Shown piece by piece: positions 44,620 through 52,542 of a stretch of 64,000 nt of DNA. The notes under the pieces are model-generated. The model saw nothing but the letters and a program-made list of their open reading frames with translations, had not been told where the DNA came from and made no database searches. Where the stretch lies: the NCBI GenBank assembly GCA_903892355.1, contig CAITIE010000088.1, positions 1 to 64,000 on the forward strand, in the 5' to 3' direction. This DNA is from an uncultured Pirellula sp. GTDB lineage: Bacteria > Planctomycetota > Planctomycetia > Pirellulales > Pirellulaceae. How positions within the stretch are numbered: the stretch's first letter is position 1; each line of letters opens with the position of its first letter. The translations under genes and the position numbers were made by a program.

Positions 44620-46107
44620 TCAGTAACGTCCCCGGGATACTCCGGAAGCGTTGCCGAGATTTGGAACGGATGCCGCGCCACCTTGAGCTCCGGTGGGCGT
44701 CACCGGTTGCGATACCGACGCGGAACCAGAACCTTTGTATTCCAAGATCAAGAGAGCGTCGTTGCGCTGGCTCGAAATGTTTGGAATGATTCTGTTAAGG
44801 CCCAGGATATTTGGGGCTCCGCCTGTTAGCAACGTGTTTTGGACATTTCCCGTTGGTGCTGCAACAACTCCGCAGGAAAGAACAAGGACCTGATCTGTCG
44901 GCCAGCGGAACCGTTCATGAAGTCGCCATGACACGAGCTGCGGCACTTCGACTTGCATAGTCACACCCGGTGTCGGTGAATCGATCGGTACCGTGTTCAG
45001 CTTTTCGACTTGATCGATATCGCATTTAAACATCACATCGAGCGTTTTTCCATCGAGGCTCAGTAACGGGCTAAACACCATGCGATATCCCTCTTGGATC
45101 TCGCCGTAACTGGGCGTGACGGGTGGATACGGCGAAGTGGTGTTTGGAAGATACTCTTTCAGAAAATTCCTCGAGCGTAGCTGCTCGAGATTTTGCGATT
45201 GCCCATGCACCATGTTCACATCTGCGGACTGGATTTCGCGGGCATCTTGCCGTTGCCGAAGTTGTGCCATGAAGATCGCTGCATTTTCCTTCGACATTAG
45301 CCACGCTTGGACGCCTGGCGTTCGCGATGGGGCGGACCGCATCAACGGGAGGGCCTTGGATCGCCAATTTGGATTCCCGATCGCAACGAGCTTGATTCCG
45401 AACACCTGTGGCGTGTTGTTTCCGTTGACAAACCGTTCGTAGACTTGTGCGACAACTTTCTGCATTCCTGCATTGTGGTACACCCGCAGCGTCGATCGAT
45501 CGGCGGTGAGGATACCCATCGGCTCGTTAAACCATACATCGCTCCCTGTTTCCCGCACGATCCAATCGATCACCGCCTGCTGTGGCCGGTCGACTCCCTT
45601 GAGCGCCTGGCAATACGGGCGTATGTCGTACTCGACCCAGTACTGACCACTGCCGTTCGGTAAATCTAATTTGCCTGGAGTTTTTACCCCGGTCGCTGAT
45701 GCTGCCGCCCCAGAAGTATCGCTTTGGCGAAGGGTCTCGATCGACGGAACGGACGGCACATTACCTCCCGACGTACCGGCCGTGCCGGTCAACCCACTGC
45801 CACTTCCTGAAGTGGCCGGAGCCGCTGAGGATGACGCGTTTATTGGTTGCGCGGTGCTCGGCTGCGAAGCTCCCAATGTTGGTGCAGCAATAGTGGATGG
45901 CTGATTGGTTGGGCTAGAGGAAGGGGGTGAACTCAAGGAGCCGCTAGGGACACTCGGTAACGTTGCCGGTGGCTGAGCGTGGGTTGCTCCCGCGTAGAGC
46001 AGGGCACTGCCAAAGGCAATCACTCCCAAAAGCGAGCGTATAAAGCGATGCACGCGGTTTAACCGCTTGGTATTTTTCGATTTTCGATGATGAACGTTTT
46101 GATTCAT
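44620..46107 (-). CDS. Exported protein with Ser/Pro-rich linker and secretin-like C-terminal region
   Basis: A 495-residue protein. ATG at 46107 (MNQNVHHRKSKNTKRLNRV) is preferred to the GTG three codons earlier. A signal peptide (FIRSLLGVIAFGSALLYAG, then ATHAQ) precedes a low-complexity Ser/Pro/Thr/Gly linker of about 90 residues. A middle domain (YDIRPYCQALKGVDRPQQAV) is followed by a part that resembles the shape of a secretin domain: EGYRMVFSPLLSLDGKTLDV, a ring-forming-like VSWRLHERFRWPTDQVLVLS, and a final RNDALLILEYKG. That resemblance is weak and by eye only. I do not recognise a named family. It may be an envelope protein linked to the adjacent polysaccharide genes. Confidence 0.6.
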   Translation of the reverse strand: MNQNVHHRKSKNTKRLNRVHRFIRSLLGVIAFGSALLYAGATHAQPPATLPSVPSGSLSSPPSSSPTNQPSTIAAPTLGASQPSTAQPINASSSAAPATSGSGSGLTGTAGTSGGNVPSVPSIETLRQSDTSGAAASATGVKTPGKLDLPNGSGQYWVEYDIRPYCQALKGVDRPQQAVIDWIVRETGSDVWFNEPMGILTADRSTLRVYHNAGMQKVVAQVYERFVNGNNTPQVFGIKLVAIGNPNWRSKALPLMRSAPSRTPGVQAWLMSKENAAIFMAQLRQRQDAREIQSADVNMVHGQSQNLEQLRSRNFLKEYLPNTTSPYPPVTPSYGEIQEGYRMVFSPLLSLDGKTLDVMFKCDIDQVEKLNTVPIDSPTPGVTMQVEVPQLVSWRLHERFRWPTDQVLVLSCGVVAAPTGNVQNTLLTGGAPNILGLNRIIPNISSQRNDALLILEYKGSGSASVSQPVTPTGAQGGAASVPNLGNASGVSRGRY

Positions 46108-46131
46108 GCGCAACACCTATAACCAACCGTA

Positions 46132-46161
46132 GTATCGATGTATTTGGTATCGATGTATTTT
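46132..46161. repeat. 15-bp tandem repeat upstream of the exported protein
   Basis: gtatcgatgtatttg (46132-46146) is followed directly by gtatcgatgtatttt (46147-46161). The copies differ only in the last base. They lie 25 bases upstream of the start codon at 46107 on the minus strand, so they may sit in the promoter or leader. Confidence 0.85.
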
Positions 46162-46240
46162 CAGCGTAGTCCGTACCCGCAATAGGAAGCACCGCCGCGA
46201 ACACGAGGTGCAGCTCCGTCACCTCATGGGCCTTCCAATG

Positions 46241-46272
46241 AAAAAAGCCCACCGAGTGATACTCGATGGGCT
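46241..46272 (-). terminator. Rho-independent terminator after the DUF1080 gene
   Basis: The arms at 46246-46257 and 46261-46272 form a 12-bp stem with one mismatch and a three-base loop. Read on the minus strand, AGCCCATCGAGT pairs with ACTCGGTGGGCT and is followed by TTTTTT. It lies about 120 bases beyond the DUF1080 stop and upstream of the next gene. Confidence 0.88.
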
Positions 46273-46391
46273 CGTTTGGGGGCAATAGTAAAAGTCGGTA
46301 GTCTGAGTCGAAGAAGCCTCGACGCTGGCGCAACCTTAGGATAGCACATTCATGCCTTAGTCCATCCCTACGCCAGTCGTCTTGTTGCTAG

Positions 46392-47456
46392 CTATTTAAG
46401 CACGTCCCCGATATTGATCTTGCCTCGCTCTTTCTTTTCGATGGTGGGCGGCTTTGCTTCGGGTTTGTCCGCTACGATCCAGATATTCCTGAAAGCTACA
46501 GGGTTTCCGTGATCTTGGAGGTACAGCGGTCCCCCTTCTTTGATCTCGCCCGATGTCCCCCCCGGGGTTTCGCGGGGAAGCTCGAGATCGTCGTGAATGA
46601 GAACACCGTTTTGCCGGATGGTGACGCGAGCATTGCTTGTCTTCTTGCCATCGTCACCGAATTTAGGGGCGGTGAAATCGATATCGTAGGTTTGCCAAGA
46701 GAGAGGCGGAAAGCACATATTCAGTCGAGGCTGAGCGATTTGATAGATCCCGCCGCACTCGTTGTTTTCACCTCGCAATCCAAACGAGTCGAGAACCTGA
46801 AGTTCGTAGCGGCCTTGGATGTAGACACCGCTGTTCCCTCGGCCTTGGCCGGAATCCGACGGCTGGAATGGGGTGCGAAACTCGATGTGGAGCTTGTGGT
46901 CTTGGAAGGTTTCGCGACTGGTGCATCCAACTCCGAGGAGCTTTTCGTCGATGAGCTTTCCACCTTGGAATCCATCTGCATTGGAACCGTCAAACAGAAT
47001 CGTGGCTCCCTTTGGAGGGGCCATGCCGAGTGTTTTACTTTCCCTTTTGATCTTGGAGAGTTCGCCTAACTTCTTGCCTTCACTATCACTGACAATGAGG
47101 GACCCACCGTCGATCGTTAGCTTGAATCCATCTCCCTTACCGGCGGACTGTTTGTCGTCGACTTGCGCGCGGCATTGTTTTGTAGCCTCACGACCTTTGA
47201 AGCCATCCCCGGGCAACCCGCCTTGGAGCAAATGCACATCGAGTTCCTTCGGGCCGACAGCGATCACTTGGGCTCCCCATGTTCCGTTCCACGACTCGAT
47301 AACACCTAAGTATTCGCCTTGAAGGGTGTAAAGTAACCCAGCAGCTTCAGCAGACGTGTACGTATCGCCCGCCAAAGCACTTTGTGGGAGCATTCCGAAG
47401 CCCGCGACGGGTAGGGCGAAACTAAGACCGAGCATGATGAGCGATCGACGAAGCAT
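46392..47456 (-). CDS. Exported DUF1080 (3-keto-disaccharide hydrolase) protein
   Basis: A 354-residue protein. ATG at 47456 (MLRRSLIMLGLSFALPVAGF, ending SALAG) gives a clean signal peptide. The upstream 11 codons are not needed. Residues of about 30-130 form an extra domain unique to a subset. The DUF1080 jelly-roll follows from about 145 (ATILFDGSNADGFQGGKLID), with HKLHIEFRTPFQPS, the signature RGNSGVYIQGRYELQVLDSF, NECGGIYQI and GPLYLQDHGNPVAFRNIWI. This family, abundant in planctomycetes, is thought to act on 3-keto sugars and glycosides in the envelope. A strong terminator follows. Confidence 0.9.
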   Translation of the reverse strand: MLRRSLIMLGLSFALPVAGFGMLPQSALAGDTYTSAEAAGLLYTLQGEYLGVIESWNGTWGAQVIAVGPKELDVHLLQGGLPGDGFKGREATKQCRAQVDDKQSAGKGDGFKLTIDGGSLIVSDSEGKKLGELSKIKRESKTLGMAPPKGATILFDGSNADGFQGGKLIDEKLLGVGCTSRETFQDHKLHIEFRTPFQPSDSGQGRGNSGVYIQGRYELQVLDSFGLRGENNECGGIYQIAQPRLNMCFPPLSWQTYDIDFTAPKFGDDGKKTSNARVTIRQNGVLIHDDLELPRETPGGTSGEIKEGGPLYLQDHGNPVAFRNIWIVADKPEAKPPTIEKKERGKINIGDVLK

Positions 47457-47739
47457 AGATAGAAACCCTTTCGGATTGTGTTCTTTCAAACGATGGTCGT
47501 TAAACGGCTACTTGAACAAGGAGGAGTCGGTTCTCGAAGTGTGCGGTGAGGTTTTTTCGGAATCCGTCATCGCAGCGCGTTACGTTCACTATACACATCT
47601 GCGCTCATTCCGCATCTATTTCTGATTAGTTTTCCGAAGTCGGCTTTCGAATAGATGGGCCGAGGCCAGGCTGTCCAAGCGGTGGTGAGCTAGGTCGGGT
47701 TGGCGGTGGCGCCTGGCAGGGTTTTGTCCCCGTGCTCGG

Positions 47740-49095
47740 TTAGGCAAAATGAGCGGTGAGTGCGCGGCGGTACTCCATTTCGCTCTTGGGAAAGAGGGAG
47801 TTGAACGATTCGCTCGGGACTGCGCCATGTTGAAACCTTCTCTTGGGATAGGTGGGCATGTCTATACCCGTGATCGCTCGGACACCGCGGCTTACGATTT
47901 CACCTTTGAGTTGGTACAGCCGTTCGTGGTCCCAATCGGTCAAGTCGATGAACGGGATTCCTTCGGCAACGTTGATAACGCTGGGCAAGGCGAATGGACT
48001 GAAACCGGAAAAGCCGAGTTTAGCCGCAGGTGCCCACGATCGTACGTGCCCTCGACTTTGCCCACCGCTATACACCAGCGAGTGCTTGATCGCATGGACC
48101 CCCCAGCCTTCTTGATACAGCATCAAATTGTTGAGAACACTTCGAATAGTGAGTTCAGGGTTTTCCTCAATGGGATAATCTTTCAGATTTTCATCACCTC
48201 CATCACCGTCGATCAGATACTTCCAGTCCGGATATCGATCACGGATGCCTTGGCATAATGCCAACGCCATGGTGGCGCTTTGAACATCGAGGGGCTTGTA
48301 GTCCTCGATCCATCGCACTGCTTTTCGCCAGTCCAAGGACGATTCAGGTGCATCGATAATCTCGAGCAGCATTGTCAAGCCGCACTGGGAAACAAACTCG
48401 TGGGCTTGGGCTGCGTCTTGGGAACGGCCTTCCACTCCGAGAGTAAATGCTTTCAATCGGGTGGGCGCAATTCCCCTTTTGAGGAGAAGGTGATTCAGCA
48501 CGATCAGCACAGCCCCACTGTCGATGCCACCTGAAAAGAGAACGCCGATGGGAGATACAGTGTCGATCGCGCTAAGCCAGCGATCGCATTCGATCGCCAA
48601 CTGACCGATGTACGCCGATCCGATCGCATCCAAATCTGTCGAGAGCCGATTGCGTTGCGGCGTGAAGTAACGCGTGTACTGCGGGTTGGGATCTGGGCAG
48701 CCGATCAATTCGAGTTCCACCACGTAGTGAGCCGGAACCATGCGTGTGTAGGACGGGTGGAATTGATCGTCCAGTCCCATCTCGGTGAGTTTGTTGCGAA
48801 TGTCCTGGATTTGCTCTGCAACGATCAAACACGGTCCATCGGCTTTCTTAGCTAAGAAATACCGCATAGGCCGACCAATGGATCGGGCCATACGCACCTT
48901 CTTGCCCTCGGATACACAGACCGCAAATTGCCCGTCGATTTCACCCACGGCATCCGCTCGACCGGTAAGCACCCGCCGTTCTGCTTCCTCTTGGTCCATG
49001 TTGAGGAAAATATTCCCTTTGGGATCCATCAAATTGTCGATGCGAGACAGGTACTGGAAGTTCGAATGTTGTGACGGATGGTCTTGCGGGATCAT
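47740..49095 (-). CDS. Asparagine-synthetase-like ATP-dependent ligase lacking the glutaminase cysteine
   Basis: A 451-residue protein. The C-terminal synthetase domain (about 190-450) has the ATP pyrophosphatase loop VLFSGGIDSGAVL, FTLGVEGRSQDAAQAHEF, LDVQSATMALALCQ and IDGDGGDENLKDYP, as in AsnB. The N-terminal domain keeps the glutaminase fold outline (DAVGEIDGQFAVCVSEG), but the protein begins MIPQDHPSQHSN. There is no Cys2, so glutamine cannot be hydrolysed in the usual way. That pattern also occurs in beta-lactam synthetase and carbapenam synthetase, which activate a carboxylate for an internal amine. The product is unknown. It follows the phosphate transporter by 55 bases. Confidence 0.85.
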   Translation of the reverse strand: MIPQDHPSQHSNFQYLSRIDNLMDPKGNIFLNMDQEEAERRVLTGRADAVGEIDGQFAVCVSEGKKVRMARSIGRPMRYFLAKKADGPCLIVAEQIQDIRNKLTEMGLDDQFHPSYTRMVPAHYVVELELIGCPDPNPQYTRYFTPQRNRLSTDLDAIGSAYIGQLAIECDRWLSAIDTVSPIGVLFSGGIDSGAVLIVLNHLLLKRGIAPTRLKAFTLGVEGRSQDAAQAHEFVSQCGLTMLLEIIDAPESSLDWRKAVRWIEDYKPLDVQSATMALALCQGIRDRYPDWKYLIDGDGGDENLKDYPIEENPELTIRSVLNNLMLYQEGWGVHAIKHSLVYSGGQSRGHVRSWAPAAKLGFSGFSPFALPSVINVAEGIPFIDLTDWDHERLYQLKGEIVSRGVRAITGIDMPTYPKRRFQHGAVPSESFNSLFPKSEMEYRRALTAHFA

Positions 49096-49150
49096 GGCTT
49101 TCCTATGGTGGACAACAGCGTTTCGATGGCGTCGGTTTATCCACAGCCTG

Positions 49151-50554
49151 TTAAGGGAAAAGGTACCGGAATAGTAGAAAGAGTGTACCGGACATAGTCA
49201 AGCAAACGGGAAAGGTCAGGACCCATGCCAACAAAATTTTGTAGATGGTGCCCCGCTGGAGGTTTGCGGTACCTCCGGAAGCGAACATCGCACCCGCGAT
49301 TCCTGACGAGAGGACTTGGGTGGTGCTGACTGGGAGACCGAGGTAGGTCGAAGCCGCAATCGTGCTCGCTGCTACCAACTCCGCCGACGCTCCTTGTGCG
49401 TATGTTAAGTGGGTTTTTCCGATCTTTTCGCCAATGGTGACAACGATCCTTTTCCAACCGATCATAGTTCCAATTCCGAGTGATAATGCGATCAGAAGAA
49501 TGACCCAAACCGGTGCGTACTCCGTCGCCCCGTTGAACTTGTTGAGCGTCGCAATCAACGGTGCTAACTCGGTGGTTCCCTCCGGGTCCTTGCTTTGAAG
49601 CTTCTTGATTGCATCCTTCAAAACCAGAATATGTCGTCGTACTTCAAATCGCTCCAGCGACTCCGCGCTGGATCCGTTGGACGCTACGAGGTCGCGGATT
49701 TCTTGCATCTCCGGTTTGATTTTCTCCACTGCCACCCCAACCATCGTCTTGCTTTGGCCTGCCTCCGATGCTGCGATCGCGTCATAGGCATCGACGGTTT
49801 CTTGAAGCTGACTTACCAGTTGCTCATTGGAGTAGCGGTCTGAAATAGCGAAATAGGACGGAACGATTCCGATGAGAACGAGCATCATCAAGCCGATCCC
49901 TTTTTGCCCGTCGTTCGAACCATGCGAATAGGAGACCAGTCCGCAGGTGCAGATTAAAACTAACCGGATCCAGAATGGCGGTTTTTCGTCGCCATCGGGA
50001 GGTGAAAAGATTTGCCGCTTATTCGACACGGTCCATCGAAGGATCGACATGAGGAGAATCGCGAGCAAGAAACCGAACAGGGGCGAGATCAATAGTGAGC
50101 CCGCAACTTCGGAGGCTTTGCTCCAGTTAACAGCAGCATCACCAGTGCCGGGAAGCAAACTGTAGGCGACACCGCAGCCTAAGATGGAGCCGACCAAAGT
50201 GTGGGTGCTCGAGCATGGGATCCCAAAGAGCCATGTTCCCAGATTCCAGAAGATAGCTGTCAGCAAAATCGCTCCGACCATGCTCAAGCTGTGCGCGGTT
50301 TTCTGATCCACGAGCGTCTCTACCGGCAGCATGCTCACAATTCCAACAGCCACCGCGGTCCCACCGAGAAGCACTCCTAATCCGTTGAGGATCCCAGAGA
50401 AAATAACCGCAACCTGCGGTTTGAGGGTGTTGGTGTAGATGACCGTTGCAACCGCGTTCGCCGTGTCGTGGAATCCATTGATGAACTCGAAGACACAGAC
50501 GCAAAAAATGCAGAGAAACAGCAATAAGCTCAATCCGACGTCTAGCCCAAACAT
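49151..50554 (-). CDS. Inorganic phosphate transporter, Pit family
   Basis: A 467-residue polytopic inner-membrane protein of the Pho4/PiT family, driven by cation symport. The N-terminal signature is FINGFHDTANAVATVIYT and the repeat half has YAQGASAELVAASTIAA. The central cytoplasmic loop (about residues 230-330) is hydrophilic and helical (QLQETVDAYDAIAASEA). A further motif is SHGSNDGQKGIGLMM. The end ALSLGIGTMIGWKRIVVTIG is typical. No phoU-like gene is adjacent. It may be co-transcribed with the asparagine-synthetase-like gene downstream. Confidence 0.93.
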   Translation of the reverse strand: MFGLDVGLSLLLFLCIFCVCVFEFINGFHDTANAVATVIYTNTLKPQVAVIFSGILNGLGVLLGGTAVAVGIVSMLPVETLVDQKTAHSLSMVGAILLTAIFWNLGTWLFGIPCSSTHTLVGSILGCGVAYSLLPGTGDAAVNWSKASEVAGSLLISPLFGFLLAILLMSILRWTVSNKRQIFSPPDGDEKPPFWIRLVLICTCGLVSYSHGSNDGQKGIGLMMLVLIGIVPSYFAISDRYSNEQLVSQLQETVDAYDAIAASEAGQSKTMVGVAVEKIKPEMQEIRDLVASNGSSAESLERFEVRRHILVLKDAIKKLQSKDPEGTTELAPLIATLNKFNGATEYAPVWVILLIALSLGIGTMIGWKRIVVTIGEKIGKTHLTYAQGASAELVAASTIAASTYLGLPVSTTQVLSSGIAGAMFASGGTANLQRGTIYKILLAWVLTFPVCLTMSGTLFLLFRYLFP

Positions 50555-50674
50555 GGGGAGTCACTCGTTTATGAGAACTTGTGAGGAGATTTAATAGGGT
50601 TTCACCACAATAAAGCTTATGAGACAATGCCGACCTGCAACACCCCCAACACCGTTTTGGCACATTCCTTTGGT

Positions 50675-50702
50675 CCATTATCTCGCACCATTATCTCGCA
50701 CC
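50675..50702. repeat. 13-bp tandem repeat just before the 50703 gene
   Basis: ccattatctcgca occurs at 50675-50687 and again at 50688-50700. The ATG at 50703 lies immediately after, within the start of a third partial copy (ccat). The duplication therefore sits in the leader of the small unknown gene. Confidence 0.85.
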
Positions 50703-51026
50703 ATGATCAGTCGCTCCCATGCGTTGGCTCTCCTATCCTTGTGCGACGGGAACGAAATATGGTCCGTTGAATACTGTCGCGCGCAGCGCGTGCCTGAGAG
50801 TTGGATCGGTGAACTTGCCGATGCGTTTGAGAGTGGATTTGATTCGGATATCGATACGATTTACTTCGCTGAAAAGCCGGTCAATCACTACGAAGGAATC
50901 CTCGCCGTCGATCTGGCGATGAAGTTAGCAGCGGTTCTCGGCGTATCCACAACACGCTTTTTAGGAGCGTCACGCGATCGAGATGCAATCGTGAGGGAAA
51001 TCCGCGAGTCGCTCGAGGAAGGGTAG
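50703..51026 (+). CDS. Small conserved-looking protein of unknown function
   Basis: A 107-residue protein starting MISRSHALALLSLCDGNEIW. It is acidic, helical in appearance and has no signal peptide or membrane segment. The phrases CRAQRVPESWIGELADAFES and YEGILAVDLAMKLAAVLGV suggest a folded helical domain, perhaps a nucleic-acid- or partner-binding adaptor. I do not recognise a family. The frame is open 84 bases further upstream, but that part is Pro-rich and unlikely to be translated. It diverges from the phosphate transporter and converges on the beta-propeller gene. Confidence 0.6.
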   Translation: MISRSHALALLSLCDGNEIWSVEYCRAQRVPESWIGELADAFESGFDSDIDTIYFAEKPVNHYEGILAVDLAMKLAAVLGVSTTRFLGASRDRDAIVREIRESLEEG

Positions 51027-51084
51027 TGGTACGCCTTTCCGCCGATCCTTTTTCATAGAAACTTCATGGAGTTGAGGAACAGCG

Positions 51085-51108
51085 CTCACGCCGTTCCTCA
51101 CGCCGTTC
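51085..51108. repeat. 12-bp tandem repeat in the convergent intergenic region
   Basis: ctcacgccgttc occurs at 51085-51096 and 51097-51108, followed by a third partial copy (ctcacg). The same stretch pairs with an upstream gaggaac to give a 7-bp stem, but no T-run follows on either strand. Confidence 0.85.
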
Positions 51109-51128
51109 CTCACGGTGGTCTTTGGAAA

Positions 51129-52421
51129 TCAAAGAGAGTTTCCAAGGCAGACGATTTGTTCCTGCCGGGATCCGCTAGCCGAAGTCGCAATTCGGAAATA
51201 GATCCGGCCATCGGAAAAGGTAGGGGTCGCAAAGGTTTCATCACCGAGTGAATTGGTGGCCAACAAACGAAACCGCTCCGAGGTCGCTTCGTAGACATAC
51301 GTTTTACCCACTTCGCTGGTGGCGTAGATGCGATTCCCCGCGAGAACAGGAGAGGCGCTGAAATCTCCGCCGAGCCGGCCCTTCCACAATTCCTTACCGG
51401 TTGCTGCATCCCAGCATACCGCGATGCCAGCATCCAGGACTCCGTAAAGATGCTTGTTCCGGATGACTAGAGACGGAACATAGAGTCGATCGGTAGTTTC
51501 CCAAGCGATCTCGCCTTGACGGTCGGCGCGGTAGGCAGCGAGGTGATTGCGAGGGTAGCCACCTGAGGAGTATACGTGGACGCCATCGGTTACGGTGGTG
51601 GTTACGCATTCGGTCGTCGCTCCTTCGCGGCTCCAGATCGTGTCGCCGGTACTCGGTTCCAAACTGATCACTTCATCGCATCCGATCAAGATCAATTGAT
51701 CGCGGTCGGCGATGCGGTGTACGATGGCCGAGGGGTAGTTGGGGTTCGATGGACGCTCACGTTTCCAAATCATTAGACCATGTTCGCGATCGTAGGCGGC
51801 AATGGCGCCGTTCCCTTTGGTGTCGGCCACTACGATGACCAGATTCTTGTAAAGCAGAGGAGATGCTGCGAAGCCTTGATGGACTTGGTAGTCGCACAAT
51901 ACCGTTTGCCACGCCATCTTCCCGTCCATAGTTAAAGTGCTTAGCACTACTTTGCCGGCGTTTGCGAATGGAATGTAGAGATGCTTTCCATCGCATGCGA
52001 TGGTGCTCGAGGCTCCCGATGACTTCGCGTTTTTGGTCATGGCGCCCGATTCATGGATGATCTTTTTCCAGAGATGCTTGCCGGTTTCTCGGTCTAACGC
52101 CAATACGCCTTGGCTACCAGATGTTTCATCGCAAAAAGCGATGTAAATGCGATCCGCAACGAGAATCGGTGAGCCGTGTCCGCGGCCTGGAACATCGCTT
52201 CGCCACATCACATTCTTTTCGTTGTCCCACTCGAGCGGATACTCTTGCCTCGAGTCGGCTTCACCCATTGCCGTCGGACCTCGCCACCATGCCCAATCCC
52301 GCTCACCCATCGCGGGGTAATCCTGCGCGGAGGCATTGGTCGTCAGTGCGACCAACGACCCACAATGGATTAAGAATGCGAGACCGAAAACGGTTACCAA
52401 GGGTGCGAGCGAGGCCTTCAT
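51129..52421 (-). CDS. Exported PQQ-like beta-propeller repeat protein
   Basis: A 430-residue protein. ATG at 52421 gives MKASLAPLVTVFGLAFLIHC and then TTNASAQDYP, a signal peptide; the 55 codons upstream are not conserved. The mature part begins WAWWRGPTAMGEADSRQEYP, the usual opening of planctomycete PQQ-like propellers. Repeated blades read GVLALDRETGKHLWKKI, AAYDREHGLMIWKR, SLEPSTGDTIWSREG and AVCWDAATGKELWKGRLGG. These WD40-like blades resemble BamB and quinoprotein dehydrogenases, but no dehydrogenase active-site residues are evident. A scaffold or binding role is more likely. It lies 121 bases after the ABC transporter gene on the same strand. Confidence 0.9.
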   Translation of the reverse strand: MKASLAPLVTVFGLAFLIHCGSLVALTTNASAQDYPAMGERDWAWWRGPTAMGEADSRQEYPLEWDNEKNVMWRSDVPGRGHGSPILVADRIYIAFCDETSGSQGVLALDRETGKHLWKKIIHESGAMTKNAKSSGASSTIACDGKHLYIPFANAGKVVLSTLTMDGKMAWQTVLCDYQVHQGFAASPLLYKNLVIVVADTKGNGAIAAYDREHGLMIWKRERPSNPNYPSAIVHRIADRDQLILIGCDEVISLEPSTGDTIWSREGATTECVTTTVTDGVHVYSSGGYPRNHLAAYRADRQGEIAWETTDRLYVPSLVIRNKHLYGVLDAGIAVCWDAATGKELWKGRLGGDFSASPVLAGNRIYATSEVGKTYVYEATSERFRLLATNSLGDETFATPTFSDGRIYFRIATSASGSRQEQIVCLGNSL

Positions 52422-52542
52422 GGTGAAACTGCTTTCCAAGAACGGATGTCGAAGGAAGGTTTGTAAGGGTTGTGTTTCCAATAGATGCAATCGGCTGGGA
52501 ATGGGCGGCCAGTCAGCAGGACGATGCCGATTGATCCATCCA

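Noticed and set aside
51071-51110. gaggaac...gttcctc stem between convergent genes as a bidirectional terminator
   Set aside because: The stem arises from the 12-bp direct repeats and lacks a T-run on both strands.
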